Source: Ficedula albicollis (Eukaryota; Chordata; Aves; Passeriformes; Muscicapidae). Taken from it: a stretch of DNA of 64,000 nt. The notes beneath the pieces were generated by a model. That model was given only the letters and a program-made list of their open reading frames with translations. It was not told the origin of the DNA and did no database searches. The DNA lies in assembly GCF_000247815.1 (NCBI RefSeq), contig NC_021671.1:24098501-24162500 (forward strand), read 5' to 3'. Both the position numbers and the translations under genes were made by a program. This document shows, in pieces, positions 11,591 to 23,551 of the stretch (position 1 is the first letter of the stretch; each line of letters opens with the position of its first letter).

Positions 11591-13680
11591 TATAAATGAG
11601 TTTTTAATGCTCCAGTTGGCAACAGCTGACCCTTCAGATGGTTGTATAATATGCTTTCAAATAATCTCCATAGGGCTATGATTTGAAAGGGAGTTTTACC
11701 ATGGCCTGAGAGCAACTTATGATTTATAAATTTCGCTGGAACAGGATTTACAAGGAAATTGGATATCATTATGAAGCAGCTGTTTTTACCAGGTCTGACC
11801 TGGGTCAGAGTGGCTTCAGAGTGTTAATGATTATGTTTGCCTGTCTCAAGTAAATTGCTTGTGAGGTGAAATTGCTTTAAAATAGATACTGTTGATAGCA
11901 TGCTGCAAGTTGTTAGCATGTTTGCTGACCACAAGTCACACAAGGTACTTAATATAATTCCTGAGTGAACACAAAGAAGCAAAAAATAAAGCTATGAAAC
12001 ACAAAAGTCTTTCTCCTTTGTACACATTTTGTAGGGAAAAATGCTATCAATTGTCATGAGACAACCTTTGAGTATTAGACTACTGTACAGTCCAATGTCT
12101 AAATGAAAAAAAAAAAGAATATATGATAACAACTTCTGATGCAGCAGTCAAAAAATATAATGAGATTATTTTTCTTTATGCCAAAGCTTTCAATTCTGAC
12201 AAGGGTGTCATACTTTCCAAATGTAACTTCCATCAGAGATCAATTTTAAGTATAAAAATTCTAGACTTACACAAAACAGATGGGATTATTTTGGTTTAAC
12301 ATGAATAATTATTTCTATTCTATTTCTTCAAAAATGACATCTAAAATTCTTTTCAGTATTTCATTTGTGCATAACCAAAAATGATAGACACAGTTCCTGC
12401 AATTCTGTAGAAATTCCAGTGTTCTAACTTTCAAGTTGCTTTTATGAGAGAGGTGGAACTTGAGATCACCAGGGGATCAGACACTGAATTCCCATGGGAA
12501 CTCACCATTTTGCATGATTGCCATTTCTTCAGTTGTTTCTGAGTTCTTGAACATTTTACACCAAATGCATTTTTACACCAAATACTTCCTTGAGTAAACA
12601 TTTGGAAACTAAAATGCCAGCAAACTACTATGAAAATACCGTATATTAAGTATTTTACTTTCATACTTTGGCTTTGGCTAAGTCTGGACTTTCAACTACA
12701 AATATTTCAGCATTTACTAAGTCAGAATCTAAATTAAACAGAAAGAAAACAGTTGCTTTAATTTAATCCATTCTCTATTCTATTATCTAATCAGAATAAT
12801 ACAGCTTTATGTTTATGTTTTTATGTTTTACAGCTGACAAACTTTTTTCCAGGAAAATTCATAGAACTGTTTTCAATACTGGGCCACAGTTTTGTGTGCC
12901 TGATATTGTTAGAATGCTTTCCAAAATATCCTGCTGAAGCCTTCTGCCACAAACAAAATGAGATATTACTTTGTCCCAAATAATTGGCTCCAAATTCTAC
13001 TTATTTAATTTTTATGCTTGCAAATCATAGTAGTTTCCAATAAGTGAATAAATGGTTTTACTTTCTTCAACCCTTGCCTCATAAAAGTAAGTCTAAACTG
13101 TATTATGCGAAAAATTGCTTGAACTGACCTAGCTGTAGCTGCTGTTAATTCAACAGGTGGGCAAATATTCATATAGAGAATATAAGGGCTGAACTAAATC
13201 TCTTCAAAAAACAAGTTTTCATCAGGCCCCCAAAAGGTTGTGGTTGAAGCATTGTCTAAAGGATTTAAAGTAAATTCATGTTAACTAAACATTATTATCT
13301 AAATCGCTGATTGTTATACTTTTTATGGTGTATTCTTTCCTTCTCTTACCTTTTCCTCAATCACAGTTATACATGATAATGCCTTCTCTCTCAAGGTATG
13401 TGAGTCTCTCTTTACTAGTATTGTCATTTCTGAATAAATACTCCAGATAATAATTTCAAATGGCTTCTTTGATAATTATGCTTCTCTTCACAATGTACAT
13501 GTTATAAGACTTAAAAGTGAAAGCATGTAGCAATGCCACATCCAAAATCTCATATTTATGTCCAACAAAGTGTGGTCTTCATCCCTGTGTTCAGCAGCTG
13601 GCAGGAGGACAATGCTTCATACTGAATGGTTCCCATTGTCCTTTGGGAAGGGTCTCCTTTATTCTTCAATAATGAAATTT
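11591..13680. other. Unique AT-rich DNA, no gene recognised
   Basis: Only short frames. The longest minus-strand frames (11536-11769 and 12431-12664, 77 codons each) have no recognisable domain or exon boundary. No mobile element recognised. Confidence 0.55.
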
Positions 13681-14084
13681 TCAAGATAGAGCTTGTTTTA
13701 ATTTCCATAGTATTTATTCTGTCATGGGAGAATAGAAAATGGTTTATTTTTATTCTTGTTTTGTCATATTTCTTAGCAGTTGTTGCAAAGAAGGAAGAGA
13801 ACACATTAAGGTATATGCAATCCCTCTTTTCTACCTTTGCTTCACTAGGAGAGCAGTACGGAGTTTAAAAACTAATTGAATATCAAGATAGAGCTTGTTT
13901 GTATTTCCATAGCATTTGTTCTGTCATGGGAGAATAGAAAATGGTTTATTTTTATTCTTGTTTTGTCATATTTCTTAGCAGTTGTTGCAAAGAAGGAAGA
14001 GAACACATTAAGGTATATGCAATCCCTCTTTTCTACCTTTGCTTCACTAGGAGAGCAGTACGGAGTTTAAAAACTAATTGAATG
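13681..14084. repeat. Direct tandem duplication, 202-bp unit, two copies
   Basis: The unit starting 'tcaagatagagcttgttt' is at 13681-13882 and 13883-14084, with about five substitutions and no visible gap between copies. A plus-strand frame stays open through most of both copies (13626-13868 and 13876-14070) and ends at the same stop. All the differences fall near the 5' part. The encoded peptide (with ENRKWFIFILVLSYFLAVVA) has a hydrophobic stretch but matches no family known to me. It is more likely a chance frame copied with the DNA than a gene. Confidence 0.93.
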
Positions 14085-14298
14085 TAACACAGTTTTCAGA
14101 ATGGCAGGCAAGTAAATGCTGGCAATAGCTTGCAAAGACATGGAACAAAGATAATAGAAAGCAATATTCTTCTTTGTCTCTATTTCTGTGCTTTCCTAAA
14201 GAATATTTGGGCTTTATAAAACCTCCTTTATCTAACAAGGAGACCATGCACTGTTACCCTAACAACACCAATAAACTTTGATCATATTTTTCTTTTAT

Positions 14299-14471
14299 TT
14301 TTCAAAATTATAGTCTTTACACTTATCAAATCTAAAATCACACATCATCAATGAAGATGTTTTCAATTTTTTAATTTGAACATGATTTTTCAAAATTATA
14401 GTCTTTACACTTATGAAATCTAAAATCACACATCATCACTGAAGATGTTTTCAATTTTTTAATTTGAACAT
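14299..14471. repeat. Direct tandem duplication, 88-bp unit, two copies
   Basis: The unit containing 'ttcaaaattatagtcttta' and 'gaagatgttttcaatttt' is at about 14299-14386 and 14387-14471. The copies differ by single-base changes such as 'atcaaatc' versus 'atgaaatc'. No coding content. Confidence 0.92.
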
Positions 14472-14763
14472 TTGCACTTTTTAAACACCATATATTTTTA
14501 CATTTTCCATGTTACTTCCCATGCTACTGAAAAAAGAATAACTCATATTCTGTCTATGTTCTAAACTATGAAGAATAAAATAGTATACTGTCACAGAATA
14601 GTAATTTACATATACAATTTTTTTCACTATTTTTAATGGAACTAGTTTCAAAAGTAAAAGAAGCCATTGCTGGCCTTTAGTGACAAAATATTTTCAGCAT
14701 AAAAGAGAGGAACATCTGCTTGCAATAAGCCTCCTTGCAGGACAATATAGAACCCTTCCTCTC

Positions 14764-15105
14764 ACGCATGAATGACAGTCAAGGCAGGGTCACTGATCTC
14801 TCCATCTCTCAGTCACAGGTCTGCTCTGAAGACACAGCATCACTAAATCTCTTCCAAAGTTTAATAATCAAACTCTTGTCCAGTGTATGTATGTTTCTAT
14901 TTGTACTTGACTGTGAGTTCATAGAAATGCGACAAACGCATGAATGACAGTCAAGGCAGGGTCACTGATCTCTCCATCTCTCAGTCACAGGTCTGCTCTG
15001 AAGACACAACATCACTAAATCTCCTCCAAAGTTTAATAATCAAACTTGTCCAGTGTATGTATGTTTCTATTTGTACTTGACTGTGAGTTCATAGAAATGC
15101 GACAA
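14764..15105. repeat. Direct tandem duplication, 172-bp unit, two copies
   Basis: The unit starting 'acgcatgaatgacagtcaag' occupies 14764-14935 and 14936-15105. Differences are a 2-base deletion ('aaactcttgtcc' versus 'aaacttgtcc') and about two substitutions. The junction is clean, with the second copy starting directly after 'gcgacaa'. Confidence 0.94.
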
Positions 15106-18100
15106 AATGAGTTATTGAAGAAGGTGTAGTCCAAATAATTTATGAAACATTAAACCCTTATTTTTCCTTTATTTTTTCTGACTTCAAGTGTGATTTAAAA
15201 TACCTCAAATCTAGAGTTTGGTTAGTTGGTTGGTTTTGGAGAAACAAGGCAGAGTGAAAAGTAACATGTTAAAATAAGCAATGTTTGATTACTTGGAAAT
15301 TCTTAAACTCTTCCATTTCCATATAACCCACAAAATCAAGTGCAATATTCAGTAGCTATGGATGAAATAAATTTGTCTGTTTTCATATATGAAGGCAGAA
15401 TGGCATGAATAATTTAATTTTGGAACATCGAGTGTCATTCTTTGTTGGGAAATTTTTTTAGACACATTTACCTATTAGGACATACAGAAAGTAAGAGTAT
15501 ATTTGTTAAAAATAGGTTTATGATTGCCACAACTCTCCAAGAGATAGTCTTTGTGATATTCTATCTAAGTCAGGGATGTCTTAGTAATGCAATGGATACA
15601 AAAGTAATGCAATGGATAATTTTTACAAAGAAAATATCTCAAATTAATTAAATAATTTCATATCAATTAGATTCACAAGGAAGGAGGTGCTCTTAATGAT
15701 GAAAAATAGTTTGCTTTTAAACTGGAATTTGAGCAAGACATTTATTATCAAAGAACATATACATTCTTTTGTGAATGCTTTGCTTTAAACCCCAAAATTA
15801 ATTAAATTTAACAGAATGAGTAGTACAAAAAATTATTAGTGTAATAATTTATGTACAGTATAAGTCTAAACATTTTATTGCTCAATTAAACAAATTTGTA
15901 GTTAACCTAAAATTGATTTTGGTCAGAGATAATGAATGCAATGGTTTCTTACAGAAGAAAAACCAACAAAACTTAATCAGTGTTTAGGTGTTCAAAGTAT
16001 CAATGAGATTTTATTAAACAATTTGCAGTATTACAATGTCAGTTTTTCTCAGTCTGTCTAATTATTTCTGAATCTTTTAATATGTGTATATATTATGAAA
16101 ATTCAATGTCACCCAATGTTCATTGTTGCCCATTGTTAAAGATAAAATATTTGATAGATGTCACAACAGTTGCTGTCCCATAGCTGCATAAAATCAGGAT
16201 GTAAAAGTACACAGCATTTAGTTGTGGCTTTGACTTTTTTTGCTGTTATTGTTTGTTTTTGTTTTGTTTTGCTTTGTTTTCATGTTGTTTTTTTTTTTTC
16301 TTTTTAACTAACTGTCAATAATTTAGTCTTTTACCGGGTCATGGACAATTAAGAGACACTTTCTACAAACTTTCATTTTAGGAAGGAAAGACTGTCAAGC
16401 AAAAGATCATACCGTATCAAAAAGCAGTTTTTTGCCAACTGAGCTAAATTGTCCATCTGCTTGTACCTTGAATTAATTCAGAATCCTTTCTTTATGAAAG
16501 CACAAGCTGTTGCTATTGGAAATGTGGCGCTGCCACATACTTTTCATTTCAACTTCACTGAAGATCCAAGCAGGAGGAAAATGTGGCCTAAAATGTCTAA
16601 ATTTCTTCATCATTATCACCATCATATTTATTAGCACGAATCTCTATAAGCAGCAGATGAACATAGGTAAATGATCCAGGACAATATAAATCAGATATAT
16701 GAGATTTTCCTTTCTATGGGAATATAGTAGAAAAAAGTAGGAAAGGCACTGGTGGTGAAGCAAGAGATTCCTTCTTCCATTGCCATTATATACATTAATA
16801 TGCAATTTTTAACAGCATTGTTTGAAATACAATTTGATGGATATCATACAAACAGGAATTGCCTCTGGTATGTATATTAAAATCTTGTTTGGATTTTCAG
16901 AGGGGGAAGGTTGGTCTAGTGATACATGGGATAAAACAGTCTTAAATTGTTCTTTCTATCATCATCCTGTCAATTATGGCACTTAAGCCTCTGTGTGCTT
17001 CCCCATAGATTTGAATACCTCATAACTATTAACATGTATCCAGACATTTTAATCAAAATGCTTCCATGAAGATTGCAAAACCTATGATTTGATTAATTGA
17101 TTAGTTAAGAAGGAAGGTTGACCAAATACAATGGCAAAGTTTCAAAAGTGATGAAGATATTTTTGTTTTTTCTTTCTTAGCTTCAGAAATCTTGAGGTGC
17201 CATTTAAAAATGAAATTCAAGCTTAGCATTAGACAGTGTAATTTTTTCACATAGGCACTGCATATTAAACACAACTTTTCTTTACTACATCCCAATTCTA
17301 TGTCAATTCTTGCAGCTGCCTTCAATCTGTTTGTCATGATTAATTCTCAATCAGCCCAGAGACTTACAAAAAAACAGGAGACTGAGAGATTTTGGGCAGC
17401 TGACCTTGACAGAGCCTGGCCCCAGCGTGTCCACTGCTTAGATTGTACTGTGTGTGGAAGGTCAGCTATGCTGACCATGTTTCATCCAGGGTAGAACAAC
17501 CGTATTTTCCCCTATAATTTCTATCCTGTTATCTTTTAACCCACAGTCAATTTCCCTCACACTTTTAATTACTTCAATAAGATAGTTGTAGCAGCAGGTG
17601 TCATTTACAACAATATTTTTTAAATAGTGTAGAAGTCTTGGAGAAAACCCTGATATAAAACCACAGAGTATACATATTTAGCTGCACCATATTAATGTAG
17701 TTACTGCTACATTTTTAAACCTGAAACACATGATCTTCATCCTGCAAAATGTAACAAATTTTTTAAAGAACAGCATTGCTTTTAAAGAGGCAAATGTGTT
17801 TACAGTTATGTTTAGATAATTTATCAAAATGAAATAAATAAAACAAAAATAATTATCTCTGTATATTTACAAGACAAAATACATGGACATACTCAAACAC
17901 AATGGGTACTTACATGTCTTTCTACAGTAAGTGACTGGATTTTAATGAAATAACATCTGAGGCTGTTGTAACTGGACTAACTTGGATCCCAATTTCGTAG
18001 TTTAATGAAGGTGGGATAGACCTCAGCACAGGCAGTTTTGGTCTTTTTCTTAAAGAATGAAGTGCTGCTGAGGCTGGATTCTAAACAGAATTTTCCTTTG

Positions 18101-18456
18101 TTTTTTTGTGTTTTGTTTTGTTTTGTTTTATTTTGTTTTGTTTTAAACCTGAGATACTAATAACTAAATAAAGAAATTAAAAAATAAAAAATAAAAATGA
18201 AAATAAATACAAAAATGAAAAATTCAGAATACAAAATTTCTCCCAGTATTTGATTCAACTGCATTTCTGCTTTTATATGAGTCTCACTCTAGTTATGTTT
18301 GGGGCTAAGTCACAACTAATAAAATCACTGGGAGGTTTTAGCCAGATTTTAATAGTGTGTCGTTTGCATAAATTTACATGAATTTTGGTTTCCCAGGAGC
18401 ACAAGTAGATGCAGTTTGTCCACATCATGACTAAATCATACCCTTTTCCCCCCATT
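15106..18456. other. Unique AT-rich DNA with T/G and A-rich simple tracts, no gene recognised
   Basis: Simple tracts include a T/G-rich stretch near 16235-16305, a (GTTTT)n run at about 18104-18145, and an A-rich run at about 18165-18225. A small duplication of 'aagtaatgcaatggata' lies near 15586-15620. Short frames (60-78 codons) show no domain or splice context. Confidence 0.6.
18104..18225. repeat. (GTTTT)n microsatellite and adjacent A-rich low-complexity run
   Basis: Repeats of 'gtttt' with one 'atttt' variant occupy about 18110-18145. About 20 bases later comes an A-rich 'aaataaaaat' type tract to about 18225. Simple-sequence DNA without other features. Confidence 0.8.
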
Positions 18457-20757
18457 AGTTAATTTTTTATTTAAAATACAGTATTATAAGGTGTTGCTAT
18501 AAAACAGTCAGTATCCCCTTAGTCTATGTCTATATCATTTGGGATTGTGTGTCCTTAAGTCTTCTAAGAAACAAATTCTATGATATCTTGCTATATAATT
18601 TCCTTATTTAGCCCTTTTATTTGATGGCAGTCCCAAAAAAGGCAGTTTACATGTCTTGTAGTGCTCTTCTGCCTGTAAGGACTAGTGGAGCATGCAGTTT
18701 CCCTTCTTTTTGCCTGAAGAATATTTCAAACTTTTGTCTTATCAAGTGTTGTGTGCACACATTTTGAAGTGTAGGCAAAACCTGATTTCAAATACATTAA
18801 GATACAGCAGTGATAATGAAGGAAGTTGCTAGCTGCACTGGTCTGTAAATTGTCTGCTATTAAGATGTGCAAATATCAATTGCAGAATGGGAAATAAAGT
18901 TTTTATTTATTTTTGGTTTTCATTTAGTCAGTGTAAGCCAATACACAAAAATATACTGTATTAGCTTTGTGATGAAAGAAACCCCCAATTTTTTAATCAT
19001 GAAATATTAGACTGAAACACTATCTTAAGGCTTCAGCCTTTAATAGAGGAGACTGAGATGACTTATGTACAAATGTAATGGTAATTGGGATGTTAATTAC
19101 AAAGGCAAGAAATTACAATTTAATGGGCTTTTACTACTCTTTTACATTTTAATGGAAAAATTGTGCTTGTGAAAACAGAATAAAATTAAATATGTTTTTG
19201 AAATACTTTCAATAATTTTAACTTGCATTTAATATATGAATTTAAAAGGCATTTAGGGAAAAATCCAGTTACAGTCATAAGAATCTAGAAATTATTTTCC
19301 TATCTTATATTGAAATAAAGAATTTACTGCCAGTATCCAAAATGTACAATAAAATGCATTTCTTGAGCAGAAAAGCTCTAACTGCAAATTCTGCCTTTCA
19401 CTAAGATAAATGGAGACCATGGATTCATCTGACCACATTAATATGTCTAAATATAGGTTCTTGCATTGCCGCTTGTCACCTAAGTAACTTTTCCAGCTTT
19501 TCCACAGATAATTCTGAGTTGCAGAAATGTAAATTCTTAATGTTCATTTGAGACATCTATAGTGCTCTTGGGAGTTAATTTTTTATTTAAAATACAATAT
19601 TATAATGTGTTGCTATAAAACAGTCAGTATCCCCTTAGTCTATGTCTATATCATTTGGGATTGTGTGTCCTTAAGTCTTCTAAGAAACAAATTCTATGAT
19701 ATCTTGCTATATAATTTCCTTATTTAGCCCTTTTATTTGATGGCAGTCCCAAAAAAAGCAGTTTACATGTCTTGTAGTGCTCTTCTGCCTGTAAGGACTA
19801 GTGGAGCATGCAGTTTCCCTTCTTTTTGCCTGAAGAATATTTCAAACTTTTGTCTTATCAAGTGTTGTGTGCACACATTTTGAAGTGTAGGCAAAACCTG
19901 ATTTCAAATACATTAAGATACAGCAGTGATAATGAAGGAAGTTGCTAGCTGCACTGGTCTGTAAATTGTCTGCTATTAAGATGTGCAAATATCAATTGCA
20001 GAATGGGAAATAAAGTTTTTATTTATTTTTGGTTTTCATTTAGTCAGTGTAAGCCAATACACAAAAATATACTGTATTAGCTTTGTGATGAAAGAAACCC
20101 CCAATTTTTTAATCATGAAATATTAGACTGAAACACTATCTTAACACTATTATTCAGCCTTTAATAGAGGAGACTGAGATGACTTATGTACAAATGTAAT
20201 GGTAATTGGGATGTTGATTACAAAGGCAAGAAATTACAATTTAATGGGCTTTTACTACTCTTTTACATTTTAATGGAAAAATTGTGCTTGTGAAAACAGA
20301 ATAAAATTAAATATGTTTTTGAAATACTTTCAATAATTTTAACTTGCATTTAATATATGAATTTAAAAGGCATTTAGGGAAAAATCCAGTTACAGCCATA
20401 AGAATCTAGAAATTATTTTCCTATCTTATATTGAAATAAAGAATTTACTGCCAGTATCCAAAATGTACAATAAAATGCATTTCTTGAGCAGAAAAGCTCT
20501 AACTGCAAATTCTGCCTTTCACTAAGATAAATGGAGACCATGGATTCATCTGACCACATTAATATGTCTAAATATAGGTTCTTGCATTGCCGCTTGTCAC
20601 CTAAGTAACTTTTCCAGCTTTTCCACAGATAATTCTGAGTTGCAGAAATGTAAATACTTGTCACCTAAGTAACTTGAGCCAGCTTTTCCACAGATAATTC
20701 TGAATTGCAGAAATGTAAATTCTTTATGTTCATTTGAGACATCTATAGTGCTCTTGG
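18457..20757. repeat. Large direct tandem duplication, ~1116-bp unit, two copies
   Basis: The sequence from 'agttaattttttatttaaaa' at 18457 to 19572 is repeated from 19573 to about 20757. By eye I see fewer than ten substitutions or small indels over about 1.1 kb, including 'acagtattataagg' versus 'acaatattataatg' and an altered 'cttaacactattattcagcc' near 20140. The second copy also contains an internal duplication of about 63 bp around 20655-20720 ('cttgtcacctaagtaactt' repeated). It contains no recognised gene or transposon. The similarity implies a very recent event or an uncollapsed second haplotype in the assembly. Confidence 0.96.
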
Positions 20758-21076
20758 TCTGTGCACTCACTAAAGCAGTGATGCTGAAAATAATTCAATG
20801 CTATTAAAGAGAGCATCTTAATTCACACAGTCGTCCAGCCTTCGGACATTGTCATATTCAAGTGCTGGATTGTGCTGCTTAAATATCAAAGGATTTTGTG
20901 GGTATTTTCTTATTATAGGGATTTTGTCTATGGTAGTGTTTCTTGGGTTGATGTTTTGGTTTTTTCTGTTTATAGGACAGTCTGCATTGGAGGCTCTCTT
21001 TCAGGAAACAACCAGCCCTAGGAGTTGATCATCTCCCTTTGAACTGAATAAATGGGCAAAACCAGGCAAGTTAAAT
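20758..21076. other. Spacer between the two large duplications
   Basis: About 320 bases of unique AT-rich DNA. No feature recognised. Confidence 0.6.
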
Positions 21077-21369
21077 AGACATTAGAACAATAGCATGTAT
21101 TGCAACAGAAAATCTTGTTGAATCATCCATTTGCTCTTCTTCACACTTAAATGAAAGAGAAATTTATTAAGAACATCAGTACGATTTAGAAATTTTGCGA
21201 GTACAGTGTATTACAATCAAATGCAATTGAAAAACACAATTTCTTTGTGTATCATTGCATTTTAAATATATCTATTTTGAAATGTTAAATAATAACTAAA
21301 TAGAAAATTTTTTTAAAATATTAAATACTATTTAATATTAATAAATTACAATATTAATTATATTTTTTT

Positions 21370-21505
21370 TCTGTATTAAACTGTCTTTGTTTCCATCCAT
21401 GATTTTTCAAACTTTTACTCTTTTACCCATCTGATTCTGTCCTCCTTTTCTGGGGTTGGGTGAGAGCAAGCAGCTGTGTGGTGCTTAGCTGATGACCACA
21501 TCACC
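21370..21505 (+). mobile_element. Avian ERV LTR 3'-end fragment (copy 1)
   Basis: The order 'attaaactgtctttgttt', 'ttttacccatctgattctgt', 'ggggttgggtgagagcaa' and 'cagctgtgtggtgcttagct' follows the 3' part of the LTR type common in songbird endogenous retroviruses. In that type, a TTA-rich stretch precedes an 'attaaactgtc' segment and ends with 'agctgtgtggtgcttagct'. The expected upstream U3 is not recognisable and no retroviral internal sequence follows. It is therefore an old solo-LTR remnant. The match is from memory of the family and was not aligned. Confidence 0.58.
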
Positions 21506-21733
21506 AATATATCCTTAAGGTACTCTCATGCAAAAGCACTATCAGAAAGAAACTACTAAGTTTTATACAGTAAAACCCAGAAAACGCTTTTTCCTCCAGG
21601 GGAAAAACTAAGTAATGAGCACATGCTTTGCCATTACTATATGTGTTATCTTACTGTTTACACAGTACACATTGTTTGTGGACCAGTGTATCTTAAATTG
21701 CTAAATCTTTTTTTTACAATACTTTGCCTCCAG

Positions 21734-21812
21734 ATTACTGACTCAGATGCATCTTTAAATGGTCCTGAGTTGTCATCACCTGACACATCTTCAATAACAT
21801 GTATGGAGCAAG
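21734..21812 (+). CDS. Candidate internal exon, 79 nt (copy 1), gene unknown
   Basis: A T-rich polypyrimidine tract and 'ttgcctccag' precede the segment, and 'caag|gtaaga' follows it, a near-consensus 5' splice site. Only one frame is open: it reads ITDSDASLNGPELSSPDTSS followed by ITCMEQ and one extra base (79 nt, 26 codons plus 1). The composition (Ser, Asp, Pro rich) is unlike the F/I/K-rich chance frames around it, which supports real coding sequence. I do not recognise the protein. It could be an exon of a large gene whose introns fill this window, a pseudo-exon, or an exonised repeat, since an LTR fragment ends about 230 bases upstream. Confidence 0.42.
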
Positions 21813-22117
21813 GTAAGACTAATCACTAACTACCCTCCCTTTCATTGGATGTCATTTCTTATAGATTTCCATCATACATGAGGAACTGGAAAAAATATGC
21901 TTACCTTGCTTACCTTATTGAAAATTTTTGGATATTTCATTCTGATTTTTAGATGGAAGGACAACTAAATTCACCTTAACGACTAGAGTGTTTTTGATTT
22001 AATGATGGGAAAAAAAAACCCTGAAAGTTGAGAACAAAAATGTGGAGGAGTCTGAAATAATTTTGGTTCAGTATAGTATGCATGTTTATGACTAAAAGCG
22101 TTTTTTTTATTCTTCAG

Positions 22118-22185
22118 CCCCTCCCAAGAAATGTCAACCTTGCAGAATTATAGCTTGGGATTATGCAGAAAATAAGCTATTTTAA
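22118..22185 (+). CDS. Speculative terminal exon after a 3' splice-site-like motif (copy 1)
   Basis: 'gcgttttttttattcttcag' at about 22098-22117 is a good polypyrimidine tract plus AG. If the 79-nt candidate exon (ending in phase 1) were joined here, the frame would continue for about 22 codons (PPKKCQPCRIIAWDYAENKLF) to a TAA at 22183-22185. No 5' splice site follows closely. The open length is short enough to be chance and I recognise no protein. Confidence 0.2.
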
Positions 22186-22618
22186 ATTTTCTATTGGAAT
22201 ACGAAATTATGCTGCTTGGTAGCATATTTGTAGATTATTATGCATCTGCATTTGACTATATAACAACTTATTGCACCTGCTAAAGAGCAGACTTCTTTCA
22301 CGGTGTATAAATACCATAAGGTCTTAGACATTAGAACAATAGCATGTATTGCAACAGAAAATCTTGTTGAATCATCCATTTGCTCTTCTTCACACTTAAA
22401 TGAAAGAGAAATTTATTAAGAACATCAGTACGATTTAGAAATTTTGCGAGTACAGTGTATTACAATCAAATGCAATTGAAAAACACAATTTCTTTGTGTA
22501 TCATTGCATTTTAAATATATCTATTTTGAAATGTTAAATAATAACTAAATAGAAAATTTTTTTAAAATATTAAATACTATTTAATATTAATAAATTACAA
22601 TATTAATTATATTTTTTT

Positions 22619-22754
22619 TCTGTATTAAACTGTCTTTGTTTCCATCCATGATTTTTCAAACTTTTACTCTTTTACCCATCTGATTCTGTCCTCCTTTTCT
22701 GGGGTTGGGTGAGAGCAAGCAGCTGTGTGGTGCTTAGCTGATGACCACATCACC
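22619..22754 (+). mobile_element. Avian ERV LTR 3'-end fragment (copy 2)
   Basis: Second copy of the fragment at 21370-21505, carried along in the ~1249-bp duplication and nearly identical to it. It is not an independent insertion. Confidence 0.58.
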
Positions 22755-22982
22755 AATATATCCTTAAGATACTCTCATGCAAAAGCACTATCAGAAAGAA
22801 ACTACTAAGTTTTATACAGTAAAACCCAGAAAACGCTTTTTCCTCCAGGGGAAAAACTAAGTAATGAGCACATGCTTTGCCATTACTATATGTGTTATCT
22901 TACTGTTTACACAGTACACATTGTTTGTGGACCAGTGTATCTTAAATTGCTAAATCTTTTTTGTACAATACTTTGCCTCCAG

Positions 22983-23061
22983 ATTACTGACTCAAATGCA
23001 TCTTTAAATGGTCCTGAGTTGTCATCACCTGACACATCTTCAATAACATGTATGGAGCAAG
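22983..23061 (+). CDS. Candidate internal exon, 79 nt (copy 2), gene unknown
   Basis: Duplicate of the exon candidate at 21734-21812, with the same 'cctccag' acceptor and 'gtaaga' donor. The only difference inside is one base, changing GAT to AAT (Asp to Asn at the fifth codon). Both copies are therefore still splice-competent and open. Because the exon is 79 nt, including both copies in one transcript would shift the frame. Only one could be used per transcript if the frame matters. It may instead be a false haplotype copy. Confidence 0.4.
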
Positions 23062-23317
23062 GTAAGACTAGTCACTAACTACCCTCCCTTTCATTGGATG
23101 TCATTTCTTATAGATTTCCATCATACATGAGGAACTGGAAAAAATATGCTTACCTTGCTTACCTTATTGAAAATTTTTGGATATTTCATTCTGATTTTTA
23201 GATGGAAGGACAACTAAATTCACCTTAACGACTAGAGTGTTTTTGATTTAATGATGGGAAAAAAAAACCCTGAAAGTTGAGAACAAAAATGTGGAGGAGT
23301 CTGAAATAATTTTGGTG

Positions 23318-23483
23318 CAGTATAGTATGCATGTTTATGACTAAAACGTTGTTTTTATTCTTCAGCTCAGTATAGTATGCATGTTTATGACTAAAAGCGT
23401 TTTTTTTATTCTTCAGCCCCTCCCAAGAAATGTCGCAGTATAGTATGCATGTTTATGACTAAAACGTTGTTTTTATTCTTCAG
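23318..23483. repeat. Triplicated ~50-68 bp module with T-rich tract and AG
   Basis: The module 'cagtatagtatgcatgttta...attcttcag' starts at 23318, 23368 and 23436. Two versions alternate: 'gactaaaacgttgttttt' (first and third) and 'gactaaaagcgtttttttt' (second). The single copy in the first large duplicate (from 22070) has the second version. The alternation suggests more than one event, or mixing of two alleles. Confidence 0.9.
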
Positions 23484-23551
23484 CCCCTCCCAAGAAATGT
23501 CAACCTTGCAGAATTATAGCTTGGGATTATGCAGAAAATAAGCTATTTTAA
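23484..23551 (+). CDS. Speculative terminal exon (copy 2) behind three tandem acceptor-like motifs
   Basis: Copy of 22118-22185 within the second duplicate. Here the acceptor-bearing module is triplicated, giving AG acceptors at 23365, 23416 and 23483, each preceded by a T-rich tract. Only the last leads into the same 22-codon frame. Its status depends entirely on the exon candidate upstream. Confidence 0.18.
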
